Positions 58,701 through 63,536 are shown, counted from the first letter of the stretch. The stretch: DNA of 64,000 nucleotides from Sphingosinithalassobacter sp. CS137 (GCF_014334115.1 NZ_CP060494.1:620001-684000); one strand, 5' to 3'. Numbers and translations: made by a program. Notes: generated by a model not told the origin, from the sequence alone.

Positions 58701-59961
58701 ATCCCTGCCCGAGCGTCACCGCCGCGCCGGCAGCGTTGGTGCCCACGATCGACCCGTTGGTGCCTCCGAACGAGAATGGCGTCACCGCACCATTGGCGCG
58801 GCGGACCGTCACCGAACCCGCCCCGCCGACAAGATACTGGTCGGTCGCCAGCGTCACGCCGCCGGTAGCGATCGGTCCGCCCTCGCCAAGCGCGACGACG
58901 ACGCCGTTCACGCCCGCGCGACTGACCGCGTCCTCAATCGTGGTCGGACTCACGTTCGTCCCTGCGCCGGCCGCGGTCGCCGCGCCGCTGGTGTAATAGA
59001 TGCCGCCGAACTCAGCCCCGGTGCGCGCGTCGATCGCCAGAGTGGTGCTGGAGAGATCGGAAGCGCGCGTGCCGACTGCCGCCACATAGTCGCGGCGGAC
59101 CCGCTCCCCCATCTGGCGCTCGAGCCGGGTCTGCGCCTGGCGCCTTCCACCGCTCGACGAACCCAGCGGGATCGTCAGCCGAACCGTCGCGCTGGCGTGC
59201 GTGCCGAAGCGATTGTCGTCCTCGATCTGCGCGCCCAGCCGGAACCGGCTGCCGGCGCCGAGCGGATCCTCGATATCGAGCTCGAGCGAACCGCGGAAGC
59301 CGTGGAACGATTCGTCCGCCCAACGATCGCGATAGTCGAAAGCGCCTGCCGCGGCGCGCACGCTCAGATTGCGGGTCAGCGGAGCACGCGCGCCGATCTC
59401 GCCGTTCACCCCGTGCAGCGGCACTTCCTCGAGCCGGAAGCCGGTGCGACGCTCGATCAGCCGGTTGTCTTCGACTGTGAGAACACCGTCGGGGGCTAGA
59501 TCGGGGTCCGCGAACAGAATCGTCCGTCGGTCGGTCGTCGGAAGGCGATAGTTCACGTGCGCGTCGAACACCGACGTGAAGCCTTCGAGGCCGAACGAGA
59601 CGGCGGTCTGCGCATTCGATGTGAGGTTCGACCGATAGAAGTCGGCGCCGACGTTGACGCCGATCGCAAGGTCGTCGCCCACCCGCCCGCGGCCACCGAA
59701 GGTCACCGAGCCGCTGCGATCGTACAGCTCGTCATAGGCGATCCGTCCCGCGACGAAGAGCAGATTGGCCTCGTTCTGCGCCAACGGCGCCAGCAATTCG
59801 AATGCGACCTCGGCTCCGGGCTCGCCTGCCCGCGCCTCCGCATCGGCCTGCGGCTGCCACACCGGCTGCGCATCCTGCGCGCGAACGCTGGGAGCCAGCG
59901 CGAGCGCAGCGCCGGTAAGACCCGTCGACAGCAGCAAGCGCGCACGATGCAGAGTATTCAC
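43747..59961 (-). CDS. Giant inverse-autotransporter-like surface protein (5,404 residues)
   Basis: A 16.2 kb uninterrupted frame. GTG at 59961 is preceded by AGGGGG and starts a signal peptide (VNTLHRARLLLSTGLTG, cleaved after V-R-A near 28); an in-frame Met at 60120 lacks this support. Residues about 45-267 look like the 12-strand barrel of inverse autotransporters (N-E-A-N-L-L-F-V-A-G, G-V-N-V-G-A-D-F-Y, ending T-V-R-L-T-I-P-L-G). A linker (about 268-350: R-Q-M-G-E-R-V-R-R-D-Y-V) leads to a passenger of over 5,000 residues. The passenger is rich in Gly, Ala, Ser and Thr, in parallel-beta-helix style, with at least six superdomains (PGSLAGAL...NPFAGSGAPTLT). The barrel call is by eye; no protease or lectin domain was seen. 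Probable adhesin or biofilm factor. Confidence 0.85.
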   Translation of the reverse strand: MNTLHRARLLLSTGLTGAALALAPSVRAQDAQPVWQPQADAEARAGEPGAEVAFELLAPLAQNEANLLFVAGRIAYDELYDRSGSVTFGGRGRVGDDLAIGVNVGADFYRSNLTSNAQTAVSFGLEGFTSVFDAHVNYRLPTTDRRTILFADPDLAPDGVLTVEDNRLIERRTGFRLEEVPLHGVNGEIGARAPLTRNLSVRAAAGAFDYRDRWADESFHGFRGSLELDIEDPLGAGSRFRLGAQIEDDNRFGTHASATVRLTIPLGSSSGGRRQAQTRLERQMGERVRRDYVAAVGTRASDLSSTTLAIDARTGAEFGGIYYTSGAATAAGAGTNVSPTTIEDAVSRAGVNGVVVALGEGGPIATGGVTLATDQYLVGGAGSVTVRRANGAVTPFSFGGTNGSIVGTNAAGAAVTLGQGSVVRDVTISGSGAGVVASGVGAFALERVVIQNTGGVGLTLANTLGPVVLDGLTVRGAAGAGVLVRGGSSVTLRDSAIAGGAGAIDIDDGGAALTVALSNLSLSATGGTVLDIDGSGAGSVTVAGFAGLTIAGGNGESGGFAARSVRFDADATAAGNQLVDAGRMQIGTADARVNGAGLSLAEVEGVLSFSDLDIANGTGTGLLVRNTKSGSFTLATGDGSVDTAAGTALDLDPLLLDLRFTAVQSAGAAGAGVVLDDVTGAGAGGNTLAIGTLTITGSGQQGLLVTGGSTGFVTIGGGSISGSGGAGVQIGEAGVAGSGGTIGLNFGGTISGSGTGPLVHVSNTGGAINFTGAITGTGPIVIEDTLAGSTVTLSGPITLTGTGAGTPAVSLNNLMGSVGFSGPITISNPMGDAIRIGSVAGGASFGNVTITGLGSGTGLDLTGTQGNVSFGTLQISGTSIVGSTGIDLTGTTNGGAIVISGPSAISGVDVGVDLTNASATGSFRFGDGNASNGTGSSITANTVIVIAGMNTGTGIYDLSDATLNGDTSNLSGGSFTTYYVMAGATGSGIGSNDPGSLAGALASGAQYIVLLNNPDGGQDVIDAIATGGTFTLGSGQALLSFRDTDSFSVRGAAAPQNLIVTGVSSGVITNPFAGSGAALLTSSAVGGATLTLGNDSRVDGVQIGNTGGGVGILGQGLTSATILNSTVSGSGGAIAVTAGGATSSLTLGNLDLSASGGTVLSLSGAGAGTLSVSASDVSIAATGGAAGLSLDTVASSGIAINAITTGASATTAVSIAGVTGASLSLGAVTIGGTATGAGLSIAGSSAGISAGAVNVIGSAGDAVWLSGNSGPIALGSLSILSAGGTGLRIAGAGGDVSISSGSIGGSAGAGLSIQGVNTGATLSLGSLALTGNATGALLADIVGSVRFGGAVTIANSVGSGLAFGAGNSGTTSFGAVSINGSGTAGISLTGGSTGNLSFGDVSISGIGAGGTGVDARGAGGAIVFGTLNISGSSASGTRGIDLTGASFAGSLTVAQGGTITGVGTGVDLTNAAITGSFRYGDGSSSDADGAVSTINAVTPIAAAGLNAGVGRYDFADVALVGDTSALATGARLFFVEAGRTGSGTQADPGSLAAALAANAQVVVLLNNPAGGQDQLSVSGVGSFDLLAGQRLISFLNGDTQAVGGSAPANLVLHGVTPGLVTNPYAGSGAPLLTSTGAVTVRLANNNVLDGLLIGGAGIGIDGAGVSNVSIANSQISGALGAVRLTGGGAAASATLRNLALTSSGGTVLSLSGAGGGSLGLQGSAIVLTATGAARALAIDTVTLHGALSFGAVSTATAAGDAVSLSGIGGSGVLGFTGITVGGTSAGSGITLAGNSAAIDLGTVTISGAAADGLQILGNTGDVTVGGMTIAGAGGSGVRVEGLQGAFKAAGATISNTGTAGILLSDIDGSATFTGSVSVAAPGSAGIRIGAGSSGTIDFAETGITALGANATGLDARSASGTVRFATLDIAGASTSGTRGIDLTGATYGGTVAVIQGGTITGVGTGVDLTNAAITGSFRYGDGSSSDADGAASTISAITPLAIAGLSGSTGGYDFSDVNLLGDTSGLAGSASLYWVRAGASGAGTRSDPGSLAGAAAAGADIILLLNDPTGGNDILDANDLVFGTGGTFTLGSGQQLLGFLNGDSLAVPGGAPANVLLYNVATGMITNPFAGSGAPTLTTSAGGNAATLVVTGNNLIDGVRIANGGTGVGVFGSGAANIIIRNSILSGANGALQLLAGGGSASAALANLQLRASGGTPLLVSGVGGSFALTQFSNIAIDGGYGETAGARLASVLFDADLATAGFQAVDSSLRIGSAGGRVTGSALDLDGATGSLNFTNLSIFNSGGTALRAYAPTLNLASAAGTIDVSNGTAIDIADTRLDLTLDSVIRSGAGGGVSVTNGVGIGAGGRAMNIGTLSASGGTFGIAITGASAGSFAFGAGSTISGTSASAIALGGAADLNYGGSVVQTASAALLDVVGHTGTLTFAAGSSLSATGGGGLSFADADGTYSFAGTTVLSGGGGIAVAGGSAGSFTFGNASISDAAAAAVEVRNSTASLSYAGTIGQAGGAAIDVSAHATGTLDFSGATLTATGGSGLAFSDADGSYTFGTTALSGGARIAITGGSGGSFTFGSASISGASGAALDVQNSTANVSYTGTISQASGAAIAVSTHATGTLDLSGAAITATGGSGLTFDNADGAYRFGSVALSGGARIAIVNGASGGFTFGDVDVTGIGASATAVDLTGVGGSVSFETLDITGTSITGSRGIDLTGNSTSGNIVVLQGGTITGVGIGIDLTNAAIAGNFRYGDGSNTDADGAASTISGVTPLVIAGLDGGRGSYDFADVNLVGDTTGFSVRAYFVQQGANGSGARSDPGSLAGAMASNATYIVLLNDPNGGADMLDVTGAGGSLILDGGQFLYSFRDTDSFNVGGGAPANVTLYNVQTGVLSNPFAGSGAPTLTGSGASPTVTLGGSNILDGLVITNSGTGAGVWGNAIGGASIIRNSTISGGAAGAINVQSGAANTVLGLSNLTLAAAGGNILNLVGGGAGSLTLSAFANMTGTHSSETGGFVLSGVRFDADPTIAPGLQPVSAGALNLGTSAARITGVGLSLSDVTSTLNFTDLNIANDSGTGLLVANAKANNFLLGTTGGTVDTTSGTAIDLDPLAIAMTLDSVRASGGAFGILLDQVEGRFTVTGAVEASATSTAAIAIRNNSAQTDPLDVMFQGAVTVANTGGAGVMLTNNGGAAVSFLGGLDIATTSGAGFSASGGGTLVIAKPTVGANRIVTGAGQALSLDGMTIGAAGAAFGSIATTSSTNAAMTLQALSLAGSLNIVDLTASGGGGGAAFANLSGAGSVNLTGRIDIDGGTGFEFGGTLGTINIADTAGSVLTIDGAGVGLAFNGVGSGTVAIGGGGGSAAIAGSTVSSVLVNGASGGALSYAGSIITAASPVLAVTNSAATITLSGAITSTTSGGAFTFDNADGSYTISGAVDHSGGTGISVNGTSSGTLTFSGGSKRFNTGAANAVVMNGTGTLAFTGGGLDIETTSGSGIVGNGAGILVAAGSGNRIVSGTGAAMLLDGTTIGAGGLNFSTISVTGAATGLRFASLLSTGGGTIDLGTVTLQGITARGIDVEGGLGAALNIADFDVALGDGSATAFDLNGAALAAAISVGDFDVTNAGAPGTSIGVDLRGTTGGQSVWLGTSAVAGASPSISGVNTGVFLDAGSNANFVYGDGEAATDGGAIISAPVGIDASAAPLAGTYDFQDVVFTASPGRGFGIGRTVFIDSDGSVGGGNGSGADAANPMTLAAAELAQLAGDTFLLVNNGSAISAAGSNGDNSFALLAGSSIRGFGGGSVSLNLTVPSTIRLASTSLTIADPGGGAATLTSGAGASVVTLGSGGNSLVGFNLAGNNSVTNGVISGVVGASNMVLRDLTMQGFAGSAISLTNAPGVLIENLVFSGNTTDLTLVGGTNATLRSLTSSGATTALLLNGVSGTTTLADIGISGAATGLSAVAAGGTIIATNVDISGSANAGLAINGGTASFTFDAASSLTQNVGGFAVDVTGNHTSGSLLFGGTISASSGSGLRFSNADGTYGFTGVSTLNGGDAGIDILSGSDGSFTFGTGTSITAPSGNGLHLADSNANLTFSGSITNAGGNAVYIDNHDAGNVLFQTGSITATNGLNGGIVISNSHGGEVRFTGAVSLSTGTAAALSLIDNSGSSVVFDTGAAGLELGTTSGVGLNISGGGTVSILGANNRIMTGSGTVIAVNNATADNAVLDLSLAIAGNVSGTNGIQVVRSSTGAITGSIAVSSGAITATSRGVLLDGDSLNFTYGGSIETSGATARSVEAIRRTGGTATLSGNISDTSQGISVTDNSGGTVAFTGQSIGLSTGANAAVTLARNTGSTIRFAPLGGGTGLDIFTTSGTGFSASGGGTIIVTGSDNSIQTGTGGIVDLDTVAAGTGGITFATLASTGTVGSAALRFNNFGGTSFAVTGSTSVAGTSAANDGISVAGVTDANLSFGSYTAAGIGGDAIDIAGAGTGTITFDSVAISAAGSSSVRMAGAANGLSITSGSIGGAVGDLVSISGGTGAVTIGAALSKSNAGNVVAVNGRTAGIVTFAGNVAANGTSGGIVIGNSAGTVNFTGQTLALNTGGNTAVTLTNNTGAINFAPAGGGGGLSITTTSGTGIVATNGGTLTVQGTGNSIATATGRILDITGLSAGAADITFATLSSSGATNGTAINLTNLDGDTFRVTGATTIAGTTGATADGIFIGGNSAATIAFGATTIANTGNDGIEVNGTGNGAVTFGSATINNTAAHGVNLVSSGNSVSINGGAIGGVNDPTLNGVNISGGTGAVDIAASITKDSGGWLVQSNGHSGGDVTFSGNLTRLVGPSGGGIYLLNNGGGTFTFSGASKAINTGNQNNAVLLTTNAGTVMRFINGGLDIDTTASAGLIASGGGTLAIEGSGNSITSTTGRALEVSNTEIGAAGLTFQSISSNGASIGIFLNNTGTAGGLTVTGTTTSGSGGTIANSTGDGIALLGTAAVRLSYMNITGNNGNGIGGTLVDGFLIDRMLISGNGSNAAVDHSGINISNLSGSASNGARPTGILNSTIQNNYEFEVQISNTAGTLTNFQVIDSTLSAAAVTNTPHGNLFNFLGSASATMGMTVTNTSFTGNFNPTTPPATITGTGLHIDTTGVSTTAIVTGSTFTNNNAGVSLSTGPGSSSLTYNLAGNSFTGHRSHAISDFQNGNGPFGRTVNGTIVNNVIGAAGVAGSGSRTGNGISISNEGAVNATYLISGNMIRNLGTGSGGTATGAPGLSVNVGLSGVPTSGGTTNLTIVNNVFSDINSRAIEIQDNQVSGGVFPTIRVNMTGNGFANILGQAGNGQFMRLRVRDGQIQLTQMLATGANNGSELDDANGFNDPTKINVSTGGSGAIAGGFTAPPLPTSVSALP
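51910..52770. repeat. Tandem 285-bp (95-codon) repeat units inside the adhesin gene
   Basis: Equivalent points (GCC-AAGGT-AA elements) lie at 51910, 52195 and 52480, exactly 285 bases apart, with a related point at 52771 (291 bases). Each unit encodes a G-S-F-T-F-G-x-A-S-I-S, then Y-x-G-T-I-x-Q-A, then A-T-G-G-S-G-L-x-F-x-D-A-D-G-x-Y pattern. Divergence between units is modest, showing recent-to-intermediate duplication. Confidence 0.85.
54001..54051. repeat. Near-identical DNA block shared by adhesin superdomains (with 55501-55551)
   Basis: Bases 54001-54048 and 55501-55548 are identical and lie exactly 1,500 bases apart; similarity continues into the next line of each. They encode the F-R-Y-G-D-G-S-S-S-D-A-D-G segment. 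Related, more diverged copies occur near 51640-51690 and 57160-57206. Confidence 0.85.
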
Positions 59962-60028
59962 AGAAGAGCCCCCTCTATTCCGCGTCGACGGCCCTAAGTT
60001 TCTGTGCGGGCACGACGGAAGTGACATG

Positions 60029-60057
60029 GCGATACTTGGATCGGCGCAAACGGACAA
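60029..60057 (-). promoter_or_regulatory. Putative promoter of the giant adhesin gene
   Basis: Minus strand: TTGTCC (60057-60052), 17-base spacer, TATCGC (60034-60029), giving a leader of about 60 bases before the GTG at 59961. It lies in the 249-base divergent gap 59962-60210, where I see no gene. Confidence 0.45.
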
Positions 60058-60210
60058 TCCGCTTCTTGATGGCCGTCGCCGGAGACTGTCAGGCGGCGGG
60101 ACGCGACAGGACGCATTCACCCGCCGCGTTCGCGGCGCGTCCGCGCCAAAGACGCTGGATCACTCCCGCGCAATAGGCTAGTCGGCGGCAACACTGGGGG
60201 AGTAAGCGGC

Positions 60211-60729
60211 TTGGCGGAACCGTTTCTGTCGGAAATTCGGCTGTTTTCGTTTAACTTCGCGCCCAAGGGCTGGGCGCTGTGCAACGGCCAGCTTCTGCCG
60301 ATCAACCAGAATCAGGCGCTTTTCGCGCTGCTCGGCACCACCTTTGGCGGCGACGGCCGAGTCAATTTCGCGCTGCCCGACCTGCGTGGGCGGGTGCCCA
60401 TTCACGTCGGCACCGGCCACACCCTGGGAGAACGCGGCGGCGAGCAGGCGCATAGGATATCGTTCAGCGAAATGCCCCAGCATACGCATAGTCTGCATGC
60501 CTCGGCGGCAACCGGGGATTCGCAATATCCGGCATTCGGGTCCGTAGAACATGTTCTCGCGGCGGAACCGGACAACCTGTACGCGCCCGGGGTGACGACA
60601 GGCGCTGTCACGATGCATGCGGAGACGGTGAGCTTCGTAGGCCAGACGCAGACGCACCTGAACATGCAGCCGTTTCTGACCACGAACTTCTGCATCGCCC
60701 TTCAGGGCATTTTCCCTTCGCCCACCTGA
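60211..60729 (+). CDS. Tail-collar (microcystin-dependent-like) protein 1
   Basis: A 172-residue protein of the phage tail collar family. Residues 1-70 follow the family pattern: S-E-I-R-L-F-S-F-N-F-A-P-K-G-W-A-L-C-N-G-Q-L-L, then L-F-A-L-L-G-T-T-F-G-G-D-G, then F-A-L-P-D-L-R-G-R-V-P. The variable middle has P-Q-H-T-H-S-L, and the end has H-L-N-M-Q-P-F-L-T-T-N-F-C-I-A. TTG start with GGGGGAG ten bases upstream. First of three tandem paralogs, with no phage genes nearby. The family is linked to tail-fibre-like tips; its role in bacteria is poorly known. Confidence 0.9.
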   Translation: MAEPFLSEIRLFSFNFAPKGWALCNGQLLPINQNQALFALLGTTFGGDGRVNFALPDLRGRVPIHVGTGHTLGERGGEQAHRISFSEMPQHTHSLHASAATGDSQYPAFGSVEHVLAAEPDNLYAPGVTTGAVTMHAETVSFVGQTQTHLNMQPFLTTNFCIALQGIFPSPT

Positions 60730-60738
60730 GGACGTTCC

Positions 60739-61242
60739 ATGGCACAACCCTATGTCGGCGAGATCCGGATGTTCGCGGGCAACTTCGCGCCCGCCGGCTG
60801 GATGCTCTGCGAGGGGCAATTGCTTCCGATTTCGGAAAACGAGACGCTCTTTCAGCTGATCGGAACCACCTATGGCGGCGACGGCCAATCCACCTTCCAG
60901 CTGCCCGACCTGCGCGGGCGGGTGCCGATCCACATGGGCGACGGCTTCATCCTCGCAGAAACCGGCGGGGCGGAGGAAATAACGCTGACGGCGAGCCAGA
61001 TCCCGATGCATACCCATAACCTGGTTGGATCCAGCGGCAACGGATCGCAGAGCAGTCCGCTCAACAACTATCTGGCGAGTTCCACGCTCATGCGGCCCTA
61101 TGCGAGCGAAACGCCGGACACTTTGCTGGCGGCAACGAGCATCGGCGCCACCGGTGGCAGCCAGCCGCACACGAACATGCAGCCCTATCTCTGCATCAAC
61201 TTCATCATTTCGCTGTTCGGATTATTCCCCAGCCCTACCTAG
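60739..61242 (+). CDS. Tail-collar (microcystin-dependent-like) protein 2
   Basis: A 167-residue paralog nine bases after the first. Same layout: G-E-I-R-M-F-A-G-N-F-A-P-A-G-W-M-L-C-E-G-Q-L-L-P, then Y-G-G-D-G-Q-S-T-F-Q-L-P-D-L-R-G-R-V-P, M-H-T-H-N-L in the middle, and H-T-N-M-Q-P-Y-L-C-I-N-F-I-I-S at the end. The central variable region (about 85-140) differs from its neighbours, as expected if the three form distinct parts of one fibre or bind different partners. Confidence 0.9.
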   Translation: MAQPYVGEIRMFAGNFAPAGWMLCEGQLLPISENETLFQLIGTTYGGDGQSTFQLPDLRGRVPIHMGDGFILAETGGAEEITLTASQIPMHTHNLVGSSGNGSQSSPLNNYLASSTLMRPYASETPDTLLAATSIGATGGSQPHTNMQPYLCINFIISLFGLFPSPT

Positions 61243-61251
61243 GAGTCGTCC

Positions 61252-61779
61252 GTGGCCGATCCCTTTGTCGCCGAGATCCGGATTTTTCCGTTCAACTTCG
61301 CACCCAAGTTCTGGGCCTGGTGCGATGGGCAGCTATTGCCGATTGCCCAGAATACCGCGCTCTTCTCGCTGCTGGGAACTACCTATGGCGGAAACGGCAA
61401 GAGCAACTTCGCCCTTCCCGATCTGCAGGGCCGGGCGCCGATGCAGCCAGGTCAGGGGCCGGGCCTCTCGCTCCACGATCTTGGCGAGGCCTCGGGCGTC
61501 GAAACCGTGACGCTGCTCGAAAGCGAAATCCCCAGGCACAACCACCGCTTGTCGGCGACGGTGGAGAACGGGACCCAGGGGACGCTCACGCCGAATACGA
61601 CGCTCGCGACCGCGGTGGGCGGCACTCCCTATCAAACCAGCACGGCAAGCAATCTCACGACGATGTCGCCGTCCGCTCTCGCCACGACCGGCGGCTCCGC
61701 TCCGCACAACAACATGCAGCCCTATCTCACCTTCTACTTCTGCATTGCGCTGACGGGTGTATTCCCGCCTCGCTCCTGA
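61252..61779 (+). CDS. Tail-collar (microcystin-dependent-like) protein 3
   Basis: A 175-residue paralog nine bases after the second, with GTG start and AGGAG upstream. A-E-I-R-I-F-P-F-N-F-A-P-K-F-W-A-W-C-D-G-Q-L-L-P, Y-G-G-N-G-K-S-N-F-A-L-P-D-L-Q-G-R-A-P, then a longer Thr/Asn-rich middle and H-N-N-M-Q-P-Y-L-T-F-Y-F-C-I-A at the end. Spacing shows one operon with the GNAT gene that follows after 22 bases. Confidence 0.9.
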   Translation: MADPFVAEIRIFPFNFAPKFWAWCDGQLLPIAQNTALFSLLGTTYGGNGKSNFALPDLQGRAPMQPGQGPGLSLHDLGEASGVETVTLLESEIPRHNHRLSATVENGTQGTLTPNTTLATAVGGTPYQTSTASNLTTMSPSALATTGGSAPHNNMQPYLTFYFCIALTGVFPPRS

Positions 61780-61801
61780 AGCGGATAGCTGTCCCGCGCC
61801 G

Positions 61802-62311
61802 ATGCCGCCGCCCCTTCGCCACGCCGCGCACCTCGATCTCTCGTATCGGCCCCTCGCCTCCGAAGATTATGGGTTCACCGAGGCGCTGTACCTGTCGACG
61901 CGCGCGGAGGAGCTTGCCCTCAGCGGCTGGCCCGAAGCACAGCGCCGCCAGTTTCTGATGCAGCAGCACCGCGCCCAGCATCTCCATTATCAGCGCCACT
62001 ATCCCGATGCGGAGTGGCTGGTCGTCGAGCGCGCCGGCACACCGGTGGGCCGGCTCTACATCGAGGAATGGCGCGATCAGTTCAGGATCATCGACATTTC
62101 GCTGATGCCGGCAGCGCGCGGCGGAGGGATCGGGACCGCGATCCTGCGCGACACGCTGGACTGGGCGAAAGCGCACGCAAAAAGCGCATCGATCCACGTC
62201 GAAAAGGGGAACCCTGCGCGCGCACTGTACGAGCGGCTCGGGTTCACTCTCGTCGAGGACAAGGGCGTCTATGATCTGATGAAATGGTCTCCGCCGGCAA
62301 ACAGCGCATAG
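61802..62311 (+). CDS. GNAT family N-acetyltransferase
   Basis: A 169-residue acetyltransferase. The acetyl-CoA loop is S-L-M-P-A-A-R-G-G-G-I-G-T-A-I-L (about residues 106-121), followed by A-S-I-H-V-E-K-G-N-P-A-R-A-L-Y-E-R-L-G-F, the usual motif B. N-terminal sequence F-T-E-A-L-Y-L-S-T-R is typical of GNATs found beside tail-collar genes. I chose the ATG at 61802, 22 bases after the third collar gene. Its substrate may be a protein or sugar of the collar assembly, which is inference. Confidence 0.88.
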   Translation: MPPPLRHAAHLDLSYRPLASEDYGFTEALYLSTRAEELALSGWPEAQRRQFLMQQHRAQHLHYQRHYPDAEWLVVERAGTPVGRLYIEEWRDQFRIIDISLMPAARGGGIGTAILRDTLDWAKAHAKSASIHVEKGNPARALYERLGFTLVEDKGVYDLMKWSPPANSA

Positions 62312-62355
62312 CGCTATACGCTGGCGCGAGCGGCCGAACGAGCCGTGCCGCCGCC

Positions 62356-62679
62356 CTAGAAGAAGATCGCCTCGTACCGCATTTCCCCCTCCGGATGGTG
62401 GCCGAGCGGTACAATGAAGATGTCGTGGATCGCGCCGTCGATGGCAAAGGCATAGACCGCCTGCGGCAGGAACTGCTCGGGCGCCCCGAGGAATTCGAGC
62501 CGAAATCCGCCACCTTCGCGCACCGACCCCGGGAGCGGCTCCGCCCGCGCCAGTCGCAGTTCCTGGCTGCCGTTCGCACTCGCTACAGCGAAGCGATTCC
62601 CGATGCGGGACGAAAAGCTGTCGATCGTGAGCGGGGCGGATGTTCCCGGCGTTCCGGGATCTTCGGCGGCGTGCTGCAT
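62356..62679 (-). CDS. DUF6916-like small protein
   Basis: A 107-residue protein: L-T-I-D-S-F-S-S-R-I-G-N-R-F-A-V, then L-R-L-A-R-A-E-P-L-P, then F-R-L-E-F-L-G-A-P-E, and an end with I-F-I-V-P-L-G-H-H-P-E-G-E-M-R-Y-E-A-I-F. I associate this pattern with DUF6916, often next to tail-collar genes. Start at 62679 has a GAGAGG site upstream; the frame extends further but upstream codons do not match. It is convergent with the GNAT gene, with a 44-base gap. Confidence 0.75.
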   Translation of the reverse strand: MQHAAEDPGTPGTSAPLTIDSFSSRIGNRFAVASANGSQELRLARAEPLPGSVREGGGFRLEFLGAPEQFLPQAVYAFAIDGAIHDIFIVPLGHHPEGEMRYEAIFF

Positions 62680-62845
62680 CGAATTCCTCTCGCGGCGCGA
62701 ACTGGGCACCCGCCGGCGCCGATACTCCAACGACGCAGACTCCGGCAATCCCTCGCAAAATCCGATAGTGTTGCGCCGCCGCGAGTGATAGGCGGATGCG
62801 GTCGGGCCGCTATGGTGAGGCGACTCCTCGGGGGAAGAGATTTCG

Positions 62846-63298
62846 ATGACCGCTCTAAGATCGCGACGTGAGTTCGTGGTGGGAGGGTGCGCCACCATCG
62901 CCGCGGCCGCGCTTGCCGGCTGCGACGGCGGCAGCAGCGCGGGAACCGTCGTTCTTCCGTCCGAACCCGCGCCCGTCCCGGCCGGCCCGGCGCTGATCAT
63001 GAGCGAAGTCGACAGCTGGGAGGCGCTGGTCGGAACCAGCTTTACCATCGCTGGCGAAAAGGGCGACGTGGTCTCCACCCTGTCCGTGGTCACCCGTGCG
63101 GACGAAGACGCCAATCGCCCCGCGGATCTGGCGCGCCATCGCGGCTTCTTCGTCTTCTTCGAGATGGATCCCGCCCGAGTGCCCGAAGGCGGCAAGTCCT
63201 ATCGCGTCTCGCATGCGACCAAGGGCAGCTTCGACCTGTTTCTGGGTCATCCCGGCGAAATGCTCGGCAAGGGCATTCTGCACGCCGTGCTGAATTAA
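62846..63298 (+). CDS. Tat-exported lipoprotein, DUF6916-like
   Basis: A 150-residue protein. The N-terminus has a twin-arginine motif (R-S-R-R-E-F-V-V) and lipobox L-A-G-C with Cys about 26, so it should be a folded, lipid-anchored protein. After a Pro-rich linker the domain W-E-A-L-V-G-T-S-F-T-I...F-F-V-F-F-E-M-D-P...F-D-L-F-L-G-H-P-G-E resembles the DUF6916 protein on the other strand. GGGGAAGAG precedes the ATG. It may anchor the collar proteins at the surface; that is inference. Confidence 0.75.
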   Translation: MTALRSRREFVVGGCATIAAAALAGCDGGSSAGTVVLPSEPAPVPAGPALIMSEVDSWEALVGTSFTIAGEKGDVVSTLSVVTRADEDANRPADLARHRGFFVFFEMDPARVPEGGKSYRVSHATKGSFDLFLGHPGEMLGKGILHAVLN

Positions 63299-63443
63299 GC
63301 CGATCGAATCGGCGCAGGGCGCGGAAAGGAGTCGACGCCTGCGCCCGGCGACCACCGGCATCACCAACTGCTACCCCGCCGCGTCCGCTATCGAACCGAA
63401 CGTGCCGTCAGTCAGACGGTGATGCGGTGCTGCCATCGCCGAA

Positions 63444-63468
63444 GGAACGGTCACAGCGCTGCGGGGTT
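63444..63468 (+). promoter_or_regulatory. EcfG-like stress promoter before the sugar dehydrogenase
   Basis: GGAAC (63444-63448), 16-base spacer, GGTT (63465-63468; consensus CGTT), 68 bases upstream of the start at 63537. This fits the general stress sigma factor of alphaproteobacteria with one mismatch. Nothing else is apparent in the 63299-63536 gap except an 8-bp inverted repeat without T-run. Confidence 0.4.
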
Positions 63469-63536
63469 GGGTCCAAAGCAGGCTAGCTGAGCGTCGGTCG
63501 CGGCCAGCCTCTCACCGGCCAAGGACAGCAGGACCA

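Noticed and set aside
43747..59961. CRISPR-like periodicity in the adhesin gene
   Set aside because: Repeats are long, coding and in frame with no unique spacers of constant size; they are protein repeats.
59962..60120. ATG at 60120 as start of the adhesin
   Set aside because: The added 53 residues would put the hydrophobic segment internally; the GTG at 59961 has a good ribosome site and begins a normal signal peptide.
60211..61779. Prophage remnant, suggested by tail-collar domains
   Set aside because: No integrase, capsid, tape-measure, lysis or attachment-site repeats were seen, and composition does not differ visibly from neighbours. Tail-collar families are also common outside phages.
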